The notes: a model not told the origin generated them from the sequence alone. Shown: positions 22,895-35,474, numbered from the stretch's first letter. The stretch is DNA of 64,000 nucleotides from Cylicocyclus nassatus (GCA_958299035.1 CATQJL010000305.1:58730486-58794485); one strand, 5' to 3'. Numbers and translations are program-made.

Positions 22895-24637
22895 AGACTG
22901 ATAAAGAGTATTACTTCGTTTTGAATACGAAAAAGCCGACTTCTTTCGCACTTGAAAAAAGTTGATCATGTTCAAAATCACGCTATTTAGACGTTAAAAA
23001 GCAGTAGTGAATATTATAGGCAATAGTTTGTGAAGCTTATAGAGGTAATCTGATGTGCTGATTACAAAGATCGTACCTTAATTTACACAAAAAGCTTCTT
23101 TGATGATCTTACGGTATGTGTAAGGGGAGAGGTGAAGAATTAAATCTGGCCGAAACTTCGCTAGCGGACTTAATCAGTATGCAGTGCGCGACAGTTATTC
23201 CTTTCGTGGTAGAGTCGTGATATTTACCGATCTAGTGCTTTTCTTCTTCACCTTACTCGATCGTAGTATTTCCTCAATTTTTAGAACAAATCCGATTTTT
23301 GATTACGACTCCCTCCTCTCACTTACCCCCAATACGACCCTCCAGGTCGGGCACGGCACGCCTGACCCAGGGCCCTGCACAGATCGTCTGGAAACAGGCT
23401 GGACTTCGTTTTTGGTACAGAAAGCAGAGGGATATCGTTTTGCGCGGTCTGGGGCGGAGCCCCGGAAAAATGTGTACATGCATCACTAGCGAAGCATCTG
23501 GAGAAAAACTGCTCATACAGCGTGCAAGACAATTCAGCACAATTCCTATAACGCCAGAAGCTACCATTCAGTCATGCACATCTTTCAAGACAGGTTATTA
23601 CGCGATGGACGTACTCTATCGTGTCTTGCTAAAAGCGCGCGATTTGAAAGCAAAGCCTAAATTGACAAATTGCTTGTTTACAGCGCAGAGATAAGTACAT
23701 GACACCAAATTCAAACTGTAGACATGTAATTGTATAATATAATAACTGTATACATTTATTTGCCGAAGAATTATGTAAAAAGTTCTGAAAACTTATGTAA
23801 AATAGTACCCTTTCCAATTTTAGCCCGTTTCCAGACGGCCACCAAACGATCTGAGATCGTCTGTAGCACATATTTTTGTAAGTTTACGTTTCGGATTTTT
23901 CTATCATGGACGGATTCCGCGGTCAAGAATTCATTCCAATTCATTCCAGAATTCATTTGCATGAAAACATTTTCATATCGATGCCTTTCCTTTGTTTTTT
24001 GTCTCATTTCCTCATAACTCGCTATGTTAGCTATCGGCTCCAATGACAAGCTTTTGTGATGTGTAGGATTCAGCTCTACTTTCAATTTTCACTCATATTT
24101 CACGTTTTTCCTTCCAGACTAATGGCTCTTTAATGTTTCCATGTTCTTCTAAGTCGATAGGTTTCGATAAGGGCCAAAGGGGACTTAGTAAAATTTTTGA
24201 AACCAGGGGGACTTCGTTTTCAAAAACCTTAGAAACCGACTTATGCAGGGCCCTGGCCTGCCCGCACACTCAACCTTGGCTCTGCGCATCCTTGAATCAT
24301 CAAAAGGGCATGGAGTTTGGCGAGGTTTATCTCATCACGTTTCAGTCATGCGGAGCTCAGTGCATAGGCGTTTGCCAGACCTGTGTAACGGGTCAAGGAG
24401 CACCTACACGGATTGAAAAACGAAAGTATCTACCTTTCCAGATGCCCGTCGTAGACAATGTCATGGTATTCAGCAAGCTTGGGTGTCATGATCTTATCGA
24501 TTAAGCTCGATACAGTAGTCCGCAAGACATTAGAAGCGTTTTTTACCCACCAAAAATCCAAAAATTAATCGTAAAGAAGAGTGGACTGCCGTTACGAACG
24601 AGCTGCCGTCCTATTAAGCCCTATGATTTGATTTAGT
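22895..24637. other. Intergenic, degenerate repeats only
   Basis: No gene recognised. The block at about 23305-23370 (TACGAC, C-rich, AATACGACCCTCC) resembles the sequence at 4201-4260 beside the foldback element. CAGGGCCCTG palindromes occur near 23370 and 24245. The 123-codon frame at 24133-24504 has no recognisable domain. Confidence 0.4.
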
Positions 24638-25755
24638 GCAAACAAGCAACGTGCATTTTTCCATTTTTTGGTAGTGAGAAATTTTCAAGAAAAAACCTTG
24701 CCACAATCTTCAATCGATAATTTTTCTATGAAACTTCTCAGTTAACTCCTGCAGGCCAGTGTCCATGTACGTACCAAATTTTGTACCATCTTATCACCTG
24801 TGTTTTGCAAACGAGCCATTTTGATTTACATCTTCACTCGCCAATTGTGAGAATTTTTTGGTTTGTAATTTTAAACGCATGTATTCTAGAAAGTGTAAGG
24901 GGAGATAGTAGCCTCTTTCATCACATGCAGTCACATCATTTTTTTTCACCTTTGTTTTCTGTATAAAAAGGAACGGTGAAAAAAGGAGGGTGGCTTTTCT
25001 GCAACTTTATGGCAGTTACTGTATATATGACTTTTTGACTGGTTATGACTATATGACTGGTTCTCAAACGTAATGATATGACACCAAACTGCGTTAATGA
25101 ACAAGCACAGGCTAGTGGCAGTGGTGGTTTGAAAAAGGGCGGGGGAGGGCCCTTCTCCCACCGCCCCGAGAATGGGTCGCGAAATTTTTGTAAGTTACTT
25201 ACATGAGTTATAAAAATGTGCAAGTGACTTGTTTATGCTTGTAAACAATTAAAATAATTTTTGAAATTTTTTAAAAATCCAAATTAGCATTGTAAAAATT
25301 TTTTTCGGTGTGGCTACCGCCATGCCCCTTTTTCTAGATTTTAAGGGTTAGGGGCCAGCAAAAATTTCAAGAAACAACCCCAAAAGCTTTCGGAGTGCGT
25401 GGCTGCCGCCAGCACCTTAATTTGAAGAAAATTTGTGCCCCCCCGGCCCCAGACGGAAATCCTGGGACCGCCACTGGCTACTGGATTAAAGTTACGAAAA
25501 ATTCATGTGAATGGATGGTGCACTAAGCTTTTTCCCAAAAAATTCTCACAATTGGCGAGTGAAGATGTGAATCAAAATGGCTCGTTTGCAAAACACGGGT
25601 GACAATATGGTAAAAAATTTGGTACGTACATGGACACTGGCCTGCAGAAGTTAACTGAGAAGTTTCATAAAAAAACTATCATTGAAGATTGTGGCAAGTT
25701 TTTTTGAAAATTTCTCATTACCAAAAAAAGGAAAAATGCACGTTGCTCGTTTGCA
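24638..25755. repeat. Large inverted repeat (~220-base arms) with a nested element
   Basis: Arm 24638-24861 is inverted at 25545-25755. Both contain CCAGTGTCCATGTACGTACC and GCAAACGAGCCATTTTGATT. The 680-base spacer contains the hAT-like element at 25119-25476. No gene. Confidence 0.75.
25119..25476. mobile_element. hAT-like miniature element nested in an inverted repeat
   Basis: Both ends read CAGTGG(T/C)GG inwards. The interior is C/G-rich with GGAGTGCGTGGCTGCCGCC, matching the family at 16761. No transposase. Confidence 0.6.
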
Positions 25756-26101
25756 CCGTACAGATGACGATATGGCACGAAATTGGTTTATATACCGCAG
25801 CAGTGGAACAGGAACAAACTACAAAGAACTATGGAATTGCCCGCCTAATGCACACCTAAGGTAGGTAAAACTTCCATCTCAGAAAAGTTTTTCAAAATTT
25901 ATAAATTCTATACCCAAAGTCCATTTGCCACTCTCGGCCTGCTGTACACCCCTGTCCACAGCCAAGTGCGATATACTTCGGCCTCTCATGCATAACGAGA
26001 TAAATTTTCGAAATTAGCCCTACTGTACTATACAGTGAAATTGCAAACAAACTAAAAATCCACTGCAGTTTCCATGTGCCATCAGCTCTTGCCAGCTCCC
26101 G

Positions 26102-26209
26102 CATTTTCAGAGCAATGAGCCATAGATAACAACAGGCAAAGTGCCATCAGCTCCCGCAAGCTGATGGCACTTTGCCTGTTGTTATCTATGGCTCATTGCT
26201 CTGAAAATG
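26102..26209. repeat. Perfect 51-base palindrome with 6-base loop
   Basis: Arms 26102-26152 and 26159-26209 are exact reverse complements around CCCGCA. Part of the arm (GTGCCATCAGCT, CAGCTCCCGC) also occurs just upstream at about 26076-26101, which suggests local template switching. No gene overlaps. Confidence 0.9.
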
Positions 26210-26634
26210 ATATGACTGCATTGCAATAAAGAATTACAAAAAATTTGCCACACATGGTTTTTGCCATAATTAAGTTTCGCCACGTTTATGAATTTCCTAG
26301 AAACTCTTTGAAAAGTCCACATGACAAATGGATAGAGCAAGCTTAAAGGATAAAAAACAATTCTTTTTTCCATGGCTCGTTGCAGCTTTCTGATGGAAAT
26401 TGATGCTATCAAATCTATTTGCAATCCTCTTTCAAAGCTTCGATTATGAGGATTGATTCTAGCTTTAGTCTGTTTATTTCCCATATGTATTGTATTCTAC
26501 ATGTAGTTCTTGCGATCATGTACACAACCAGTCCGTCTGTGCCTACCTGTTCAATCCTAGTAGGTACTGAAAAGCAGCCCATATACCACCAAATTTTGTG
26601 ATATACTAATTTCGTATTATACTGTGGGAGATTT
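26210..26634. other. 3' flank of receptor gene 2, nothing recognised
   Basis: No similarity to the flank of receptor gene 1 and no gene-like frame. Confidence 0.4.
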
Positions 26635-29600
26635 TTATTGAACATGTGTGGAAACTGGGATGACTGTAGCAGGTTTCCTCCATCCGAAAAGTAGCAGAAC
26701 GGCTACTCGAAACTCTTTGACAAAGTACATCGTCACTATTGGATCCATCAGAGGGTATAGCGAAAAACAATTGGAGGACCAGTAGGGAAGACTGTAATGA
26801 GAGTTTCTGTTAATAACTTAGAGCGCGACTCGCATACATTCGCAACTGCAGGCCTGATAATGGCACAAGAAATACCATTGTGCAGGGAATGTAACATAGA
26901 ATTAGAGGCAGAAGAGTCTGAAATTGAAAACATGAATACAACATAGTGGTTTGTTTGTTTAGCGAGATCTACTACGGCTTCAGCGTTGCCTGCCGATACT
27001 TGTGTCTTTTGAAGTATTACTGGGAAGCTTGTAGATGATAATTTTTTATGTCTGGAACGACCACAATCTTGATAAGGTTTGTTTGAGAAGCTTTTTAAAT
27101 GCAGTGAATGTCCAAAAACGGGGCTACTTGTGTCCAACTTGACCAAAAAAACTTATCACCTGAGCTACGATAGCTTTGAACAACTGAACTTGTAGACTTT
27201 TTGTGGCTTGACTGAGAGACTTCTGGTTTTTGAGGCCACAATAAATGCGAAGTCCGCACCAAAGAATTGTCTATGAAAATATTTTACTAGATAAATTAGT
27301 CACAATATGCTAGCAAACATTACCACGAACGTTATTGATTGTATGAACAATAAGTTCGCTATTCCCGCACAGTAGTCCCACTTGATTGCCGTGATGCCAT
27401 TCTGAGTTGTCTGAAAATCTATTCTTTTGAGAAACTTGCGATGATAGAGGAAGGAGGAAGCGTACATAGTAAAGCGCTCCTATACCATCAGCATCCGCGA
27501 CTTCACCTCCATAGGCTTCAAGGAACGGTGTCCGGGCATAATTTTCGAAAGAGGAGTCAAATCTCAGAAAGAAATAACATATGAAGCTCCAATAAAGTAC
27601 AAGGGATGAAGCAAACAATATCCAAACTGTAGCATGCGGCCAGGAAAAGAGGTAAAAAAGGCGGGACCTCAACAGATAGTTTTTCAAAGAATTTACCACA
27701 TATACCTAAGATATGCACGATGTTTGATTATTGATAACTCTCTTGCTTCAATGTCTTTCCGGTTTTAAAGTACCACTCCACTAGAGGCTTGCTTCAGCCT
27801 AGATTCATAGTACAGATAAAATCTCCGACTTCTCTTTGTTACTGCAGAACATATTCAGCATAGCGTCACTGTGAAATAGGCCAAGAAAATGAAAAGGTTT
27901 CAAAAAATCTAGAAATTTGTGTGGCAGGGTTCCCACACATGCTGGTTTGTTACACATTTATTTGAAGGTTTTCTGAGCTTTTTTAGTGCTGTGATCAAAC
28001 CGATGACAGTGGAAAAGTTGTTTTGCTTTATTTGGAACATTTATAGAAAAAACAACATTTTGATGCGCAAATTTTAATTCTATAAAATCAGCTTCTTTGA
28101 TTAGCCTAGTATAGAAGTTTTTGGCTTGCTTGATTTTCTATGTGAAGCAAAAAACGACTTTCAATGGTTAGAACCTCTTTAAAGTTCCTACCGTAATCGT
28201 ATCGTAATTGATAGTGATTGGAGATACGCTTCGTACTATTAGGCTGTCCGGAAATTAATGCCCGTTTTGAATTTTAACCGCAATAAGTCACAAACTTCTC
28301 ATTTCTAAATAGGTTGCAAAGTACCATTCGATAGGGCAAAGCAAGCTCTACAAGATGGCTCTCTTGCTTTTGCAACACCTCTTACCCACCTCAAGTTCTA
28401 AGGTAAAAAGTAAAGAGACTCAGTTGCCCGAAAAATCGAGAAAAGTCGTAACTCATTCCATAAAATCCTACAAAAATTCTTACTTGCTCACATTAAACTA
28501 TTCACATTAAGTATCTATGTACGCGCCTTTGCCGTACTTTTCTCCCTGTTTGAAATCAAGAAAACGGAAATTTTCGTGCATTTGCCAAAGTGGTGTTGTG
28601 CCGTCCCCACATAGGTAGTTGTATACTACAAACCTGTAGAAGTACAAACGTAAATTTTCAGCTTTGTGCAAGCTTTAGTTCTCGAGAAATTCTAATTTTA
28701 GCTCGGACCACCTAACTAGGGAAAGCTATATTCGGTATTTCTCGAGAACTAAAGCTTGCAGGGAGCTGAAAATTCAAGTCTGTACTTCTACAGACTTGTG
28801 ATACACAACTACCTATGTGGGAACTGCACAACACCACTTTGGCAAATGCACGAAAATTTCCGTTTTCATGGTTCCTAGCAGAGGAAGAAATACGGCAAAG
28901 GTGTATATAGATGTTTTATGTGGATAGTGTCAATGTGGGTAAGTAAGAATTTTTGTAAGATTTTTATGGACTGAGTTACGATTTTTCTCGATTTTTCGGG
29001 CAGCTGAGTCTTTTTACTTTTTACCTTAAAACTCAAAGTGGATAAGAGCTATTGCAAAAGCAAGAGAGCCATCTTGTAGAGCTTGCTTTGCTCTATCGAA
29101 TGGTACTTTGCAACCTATTCAGAAATGAGTAGTGTATGACTTATTGCGGTTGAAATTCAAAACGGGCATTAATTTCCGGACAACCTAATATAAACCTAAA
29201 GCTTCGTCTGGGTGATCTCGTATAATTTGAGGCCTACGACTTTGCCGTTTCGCAATCAAAAAAGTGTAAATAACAAAATTATGGTGATTAATTTGACAGA
29301 AATGTTTACAGTTGAAAAGAGGTGTCAACTTACTGACATAGTACGATATATCTATAAATAAAATGCAACGATAGTAATGCAACACTCCCACAGAATAAAG
29401 AGCACATAATGCAAGATCCAATACTGCCAAAACCTCGATGGCCATATAGTATGCCGGAAGAAAATATGAAGAAACAGTTACCAAAAAAGAACGATCTCTG
29501 AAAATTATTCGACACTGCTGGTATCGTTTTCCACATCCTTAAATTGCAAACAAATAAACAAACAAACACAAGCAAACAGTGAACAAATGAGTATGATAAT

Positions 29601-32515
29601 AGTATTGAGCCGCTTGAAGGCACCGTTCACCCAAATTCTCGACTTCCAGGTCTCGTCATTTTAGGACTTTTCATGCCTCTGATTCCGAAAGAGTTCGAGA
29701 ATCTGCGAAAACCCGGCAATTCCTGTTCCGAAGAACCCACAGGCCGGCTTTCCCAAAGGTGATTAGATGGGTGCGCACGGATGGGCGGGCATGGATGGGG
29801 AGGGCGGTGTCGTCTGGGGTCCTTGTGCATCTTCGTTATTCCGAAGCGATTTTCACGCTTCAGCGACATTTTACGCCGCGACTTGGGCATTGGTTTGACA
29901 GGGAGCCCCACTTTCACATGCTACCAAAAGCTCAATACCCTATAGGGTGGACGATGCCTTCAAACTACCTCACTATCAAAGGCTCGGCAAAATCTAAATT
30001 CTAATTTTTTAGGCCTTGAGTATACCTCACGCGATCACATTACGAAGCGATTTGCAAAGTGGGACAATTGCTGCGCGCCGTAAGTTGTGGATCCCGAAGC
30101 GGCTGTGGTGTTACACGGCGCAACGGATTGCTATCCCTCTTTTTGCTAGCAGACCTCTTTCGGCTAAATCGTCGCAAATTATCTTTGAGCGATTTTGCAT
30201 CGTCATTTGAGGCGGACGTCACGTCGATCGTTTTGCCATTACGAATTTGATCGTATACGTTATTTTTTCATTACTGGATTGACGACTCTCCTTCGTGCTA
30301 TCTTGCTGGAGTGCATGCAAAGATGAGGGTAAAGGGGGTGTTAGTGTTCTAAAAATATAACATGGGAACGTATACTTGATTAAAATGCATTGACCTATTA
30401 CCCTTCCCCTACCTTTTTTCTTCTTTCTTTTCCTGCACTGCTGTCAGCTGCGATCCGATATTTTTAGAGTTCTGATATAAAAAACTTAGCATTATTGAAC
30501 ATTTCGCACGTAGAGACTATATTATTAGCGCGTGATATTATTACTTAAGCTCACTTTGATACTGCAGCAACAGCTTTTTCTCGGACTTCCACAACGCTTT
30601 GACTTCATCAATGCGTGATGTGTTATGAGGTTGTGTGATTACATCAAAAGCTCTAAGGGTTCCTTCATACTGCATCGCAGGACGCGGCGGCCTACCGGTC
30701 CGCTGCGTACGCCGCAGCCTGCTGCGTCCTGCGGCGTGCGCCGCAGCATGCAAAGTACGCCGCTGCAGTCGCAGTGAGAACAGCTCATGACAGCATACGC
30801 TGTTTATCAATGATCTCTACTCTACTGCTCGTTCGTGTAGTTCGAGAGTATTCCTTCAAAGTTTGCAATCTTTCTTCTTTTAGCTTGTCTCTTTGTTGAT
30901 CGAATGTTTCTTTCATTCATTTTGAATTCGTTTGCTCCATCGACTTTTGATTCACAGTTTGCATCATGACTAACTGCAATTTGCATAATCTGATTCTAGT
31001 ATTTTGCTGTTGTTAAAAGTTTCTTATACAAATATATCGTTCGATGAAAGGGTTTTGATGAAAGGATAAAAATCTAGTATTTCATGAGCAGAAATAAACA
31101 AAGTAGCGAACGGAAGTCATTATGACAATAAACTGAGCGAGATAAATTTCGTGGAATTGAGGGGGCGCACAAAATCAGACCTGAATGAAGAATCGTTTGA
31201 TCGACGATGAGGCAAGGTAAAAGAAAAGAAAAAAAATGCAAATCCAAAGAGATACTCTCGAAGAACACGAACGTGCCGCAGATTTAAAGATACATCGATA
31301 AACAGCAAAACTCTGCTGCCACGGGCGTATTTTCACTGCGACTGCAGCGGGTACGCTGCGTCCTGCGGCGTAGTATGAAGGAACCCTAAATTAGCATAAC
31401 GCAGAACGAGCAATAAGCGACTCAGCTGATTTTTAGTCGCCACTTCGGCAATTTGTGGCTATTGGGAATCGTGTCGACTTTGTTGAAAAGGGGTTTCTCT
31501 AGACTTTTGTTATAAATGGATATCTGCGGAGCGTAGACGCATTGAACTCGTTCTGCTTTCGAGGGTAGCAATTGTCAGTGTCTTTAACTTCTATTTCTTA
31601 ACCAGCTTAGCGAATTGATCTCCAACATCACTTTATCTGCTGTTTGGGCTCCATGTGTTTGAATTAGCCTCATGGCCTCAAATTTTATGATCTCTAATAA
31701 ATGCACATTTCTTCTATTTGGTTACTGAAAATAAACAATGTGGCATATATGTACCATTTGACTCAACTGAATTGGTGATTGTAAGGCAGGGCTTCGAGGA
31801 CTAGAGAATGATCAGCGAGCACGCTTGTGAAAAAGAAGCAGACTGTTTGCGGGCGCGGTTTCTGAGTTTCGCGGTTCGGGCCTTCCAGCCTCCAAATCTC
31901 GCTGAAGCGAAGGATAGCGCACCATCAATTACAAAAGGCAAAGTTTGAGTGACCCATATTCAAATGAAAGGAATTATTCAAGAAATTGCAAGACTTAGTT
32001 CTCAACGTTCCAACAAGTCTGTTAAGTGTACCTTATTGGTGCAAATGAAAGGTAAGTTGTTTGTCCTTTTTTCTCTCTTTTCTCACTATTTATCAGTTTT
32101 TTCTTAATTGTGATCTCCAGAGTGGTTCTCCACAGAATAAAACTTGCGGAAGAACCCACAGCGTTTATAGCTCATTAGTACCTCTTCATGAATTGCTCAG
32201 CTGCGATTACGAACTTAGCTTCCTCTTAGCCATTGTCTAGCAACATGACGAATACTATGTAGTGTAACGAAAATGACTGTCCTTTGCCGATAAAAGTGTT
32301 AACTATGCTAATTTCAGTTGACTCACAGGCTTCACGATGACATCGACGACGGCGTAAACCATGTCGAATATGGCAAATGACGTCATAAGATGTTTATAAT
32401 TTCCAAGATGATGTCTTTGGTTCGAAAATATAAGTCGAATTAGCGTGAGGTTGAAGAGCAGCGAAAACACACAAGCGACTTCAGGCACATAACGCTCGAA
32501 GGGTGAGATTTGCAT
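26635..32515 (-). CDS. Str-family seven-transmembrane chemoreceptor, copy 2 (7 exons)
   Basis: Paralogue of the receptor at 907-14645, also 329 residues. Exons in coding order are 32515-32327, 29497-29334, 27667-27466, 27410-27324, 27270-27160, 26917-26838 and 26791-26635. Sizes equal those of copy 1 except exon 5 (one codon longer) and exon 7 (one codon shorter). All junctions are GT/AG and in frame. Family motifs: HHLGNYKHLM in exon 1, HFIYRYIVLC in exon 2, YCGLKNQKSLSQATKSLQVQ in exon 5, TLLPLILCYIP in exon 6, and LYPLMDPIVTMYF with KEFRVAVLLLFGWRKP in exon 7. The ATG at 32515 is preceded by TTTTTTCAG at 10 bases, a good trans-splice acceptor. Introns 1 and 2 hold Harbinger-like, M1 and mariner-type elements. 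Introns 3 and 4 are 55 and 53 bases, and intron 6 is 46. The gene appears intact. Ligand unknown. Confidence 0.9.
28239..29188. mobile_element. Mariner-type foldback element in receptor gene 2 intron 2
   Basis: Begins TTAGGCTGTCCGGAAATTAA and ends in its inverse, flanked by TA duplications at 28237-28238 and 29189-29190. The arms are about 450 bases and meet near 28715. No transposase. It is related in design but not in sequence to the element in the matching intron of gene 1. Confidence 0.85.
29614..29963. mobile_element. Miniature element family M1, copy 2
   Basis: Begins TTGAAGGCACCGTTCACCCA and ends GATGCCTTCAA. It shares TTCTCGACTTCCA with copy 1. It lies in intron 1 of receptor gene 2. 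Confidence 0.75.
30657..31386. mobile_element. PIF/Harbinger-like miniature element
   Basis: Terminal inverted repeats GGGTTCCTTCATACT, followed on both sides by GC-rich CGCAGGACGC text, and a three-base TAA flank on each side (30654-30656, 31387-31389). A three-base TAA/TTA duplication is the hallmark of that superfamily. It is 730 bases with no transposase. The open frame at 30810-30541 crosses the left end and is not a gene. Confidence 0.65.
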
Positions 32516-32525
32516 GTAGGTAATG

Positions 32526-32527
32526 CT
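32526..32527 (-). promoter_or_regulatory. Likely trans-splice acceptor of receptor gene 2
   Basis: TTTTTTCAG on the minus strand ends 10 bases before the ATG at 32515. No in-frame upstream exon is needed for a typical Str N-terminus, so a spliced leader joined here is the simplest reading. Confidence 0.55.
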
Positions 32528-33532
32528 GAAAAAATGTTAACCATTTGATTGACGAGTAGTAGAGCGTTGAGATCACTTGCGAGAATGGCTAGGAGGGCAA
32601 AAGTATGAAATTGAAGAAAGGTATTTTGATTGTGCAACGATGATACCAAACCCATACAACCACTCAAACAATTCATGGGGACATTCCGATAACAAACAAC
32701 TTCACCAAACTTCCCGAAGGCTTCATCCAATACAAAGGTGAATGGAACCGTAAAATTTTGAATTTTTCGAGAACTTTGACGTCAAGAACAATGCAGCTAA
32801 AAAGCTCTCAAGGAATTCTTTGGATTTTCACAAAATACCAAACTTCCTGAGGACTCATACATTAGTAAACTTCCCGAGAGCGCGGTATTTCGTATCATCT
32901 ACATGCACTTCATTGCCATACTTGCTTATGTGGTCGAATTTCAAATCTATGTAATGGGCACATAAACATGTGATTTATCGCGAATGAGATAGATGTAATT
33001 GCACCTTTTCTTTGTTAGCGTCTTCTCATCTTATGCTGCGTGCAGTTTCGTCACTTCACAAGTCATTTTGTACATCTGCTCACGTAATGTCGGTTGGTTG
33101 TCAAAACATTTTTTTGATTTTTAGGTTTCTCTGATTATTCCTTGGGAAGTATGCAGAGTGTAAGTGATCTCTTGCTGGTTACTTTGCAAATCATAATCAC
33201 CGTTCTCCGTCGCAGGGCGAGTCATGGAGTAATGACATAGAGCCAGAACAAGCAAACAGATGATAAAGCAATCGAATTTCTCAGCAGACGTGCGATCCCT
33301 ACCGTGCGGGTCTTCATGAGAAGGGCAATCTAAGGTTCGCCGTTTATCAACTACATTTTTTTTACATTTCTATCCTTTTTGGGATGGTGACATTGTCTTG
33401 GTTTGTAGATGTTTAAAGCATATAAGTTTCCTCTTTGGCAGGTATTTTGAGATGCTATCAAATTTTATCCATGCGTTCTTTTCCATTTTTAGTGACAGTG
33501 CTCTCGCTCTGTTTCTTAAGAGTGCTACTTGT

Positions 33533-33874
33533 GCCGAGCAAAGGTAACACTCCATATGGCAGAGGTGTCATCGTTGGTTTGATTACCCGAGCTTGGGGCA
33601 CTTACTTTCAGCGGTACCTACGGGATGTGCGGTCCTTTACAAAGGACCATGTGGCACTCGACAATTTTGCATATTTTCTCGGAAAGTCTGCGAGAATGCG
33701 GCCACTGTGCCACAACTAAATTATGAAAAAACCGCAATCTAAAGTTTGGCCAACATTCTTCCAAATTTCTGCAAGCGGCCCTCAGGAAATCAATGAACTA
33801 TGTGAACTAACTATTTTTCCGGTGCCCGCTTGCCCAAAATTAGCGTGGCCGCCTCCCCCCGGAGATTATCTGAG
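33533..33874 (+). repeat. Dispersed repeat family B, copy 1
   Basis: From GCCGAGCAAAGGT through GGTTTGATTACCCGAG, CGGTACCTACGGG and CAACATTCTTCCAAATTTCT to GATTATCTGAG, it matches 57324-57664 along its whole length. No family was recognised. The open frame at 33435-33719 is not conserved in the other copy. Confidence 0.8.
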
Positions 33875-35027
33875 CACGAGCAGGTAATTCACTGGAAACA
33901 TGCGTAATCAACACCAAATTGCCATTGGAGTAAATGATTTCGTCGCTGATGTTACGATTGACAAACAAAAAAAGGTATTAACAATCTGGAATATTATTTC
34001 AGTGGTATCCAAGCTTTGTATGAAAATGGTTTTATTTTTGATCTTTTCTCCGTTCTTATTCTTCTTTCTTTATTTTAAATGTGCATTTTTAATGGACAGA
34101 CATTTGCCGCAGTATATTCGCAACCAACAAAAGTTTTGGGCAACCACAAGTAAATTTTTGAGTGAGTGTGATTGTCCTACCTGAAGATGTCGGCTATTAT
34201 CGTTTCTACCGAGATAAACTTGCGCCTTTATAGGTACATACTTATTTTACTTATACTGCGAATTTGTATGTACATTTTTTCCACAATACAAATCAATTTC
34301 GCAGGACTTTGACTTTGATTGTTAGGAAGGAAAGCAAATATGACGAAACCAGGATGGAATAGACAAGCTCTGCACATGAGGGAAATTTGATCTGTTTCGC
34401 CCCTTCAATGTCATGCCTCAATCCCATTACTGCGTCATTCTTTTTTTGACAAACAGCAGTTATTATGAGTATACATGTGTGAGGCAGTGGCGTACACAGG
34501 ATTTCGGCTCGGGGGGGGGGCGACAAAAAATTTTCAATGAAGTGCGTGAAGTAAATGATCGTGATCCGACTTATGAAAGTTTTGAGCCTAAGGCTTTTGA
34601 TGTCAGTTCTAGGGTTCCATTAGTTTCCGAAAATGTTAAATTTTTCATATTTTAAGGCGATGAACGTATCACTACTTTGCAAAATCTAGTTTATGATGAG
34701 CAGATTGTAGACACTCCAAATTTGAACTTCTGTAGCTTTTGTAGCTTTTGTCTGAAGAAAAATCATTTTCCATAGCCTCGAGGCTATTTGGAGAAGACAT
34801 AGGAAATTTGTACTCAAAAACTTTTGCTCACTTTTATGTATCAGATTTTGGAAATGATCTCGATTTTTATTTGCTTACTATAGCACCGCAATCAGGCGAA
34901 CTTCAAGAACGCATGAGAAGTACTGTTCGATAGAGCAAAGCACTCTACATGCTGGTTTTGATGCTTCTGCGTTGAGATTGTTTCCATGTTAAGGTAAAAA
35001 TCAAAATCTAGAAAGTTTTAAAGGCAG
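33875..35027. other. Intergenic with one hAT-like end
   Basis: At 34495 CAGTGGCGTACACAGGATTT leads to 10 G (34511-34520), a copy of the hAT-like family. No gene seen. Confidence 0.45.
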
Positions 35028-35474
35028 CGTCCAGGCAAGATCCTTCCACCCAGATTAGCACATAGTTGTGAAGAGGGATCCATGAGTATCCGATCTGCGT
35101 TGTTCCAATCCTTTGACGTGCCCTCTAAAAGGAGATACGGGCCTATGATACGTATCACAAGCCGCCCCTTCGTATCACAAACCACCCCTGAGGACGAGTG
35201 TTTGAGCAGGTGTGCGGTTGCATTGCAGTTGCAGTGCAGCGCGCTGCACACTGCAATGCAACTGCATCCGTGCAGCTGCAGCTCCTCCCGCTGGCATGAC
35301 GATGGGGACGAGCAATTTAAAACTCGTCCGCTCCTTGAAGAGAGGGTCCCCAAGAACCGGGTTTTTTGGGAGTTTTGAACAATTTGGACTTTACAACTGT
35401 AATCAGGGCCACGGAAAGGCCCCAGAATGGCAGAAACATGAGAGGCGAAATTTTGCCCGGACGCTGCCTTCAAA
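35028..35474. mobile_element. Miniature element family M1, copy 3
   Basis: Ends AAAGGCAGCGTCCAGGCAAG and, inverted, CCGGACGCTGCCTT. The interior differs from copies 1 and 2 and holds GC-rich palindromes (TTGCAGTTGCAGTGCAGCGC). Confidence 0.65.

Noticed and set aside
26102..26209. MicroRNA precursor
   Set aside because: A perfect 51-base stem without bulges is unlike a normal miRNA hairpin; kept as a palindrome.
26748..27146. 132-codon minus-strand frame
   Set aside because: It reads through receptor gene 2 intron 5 and exon 6 out of frame.
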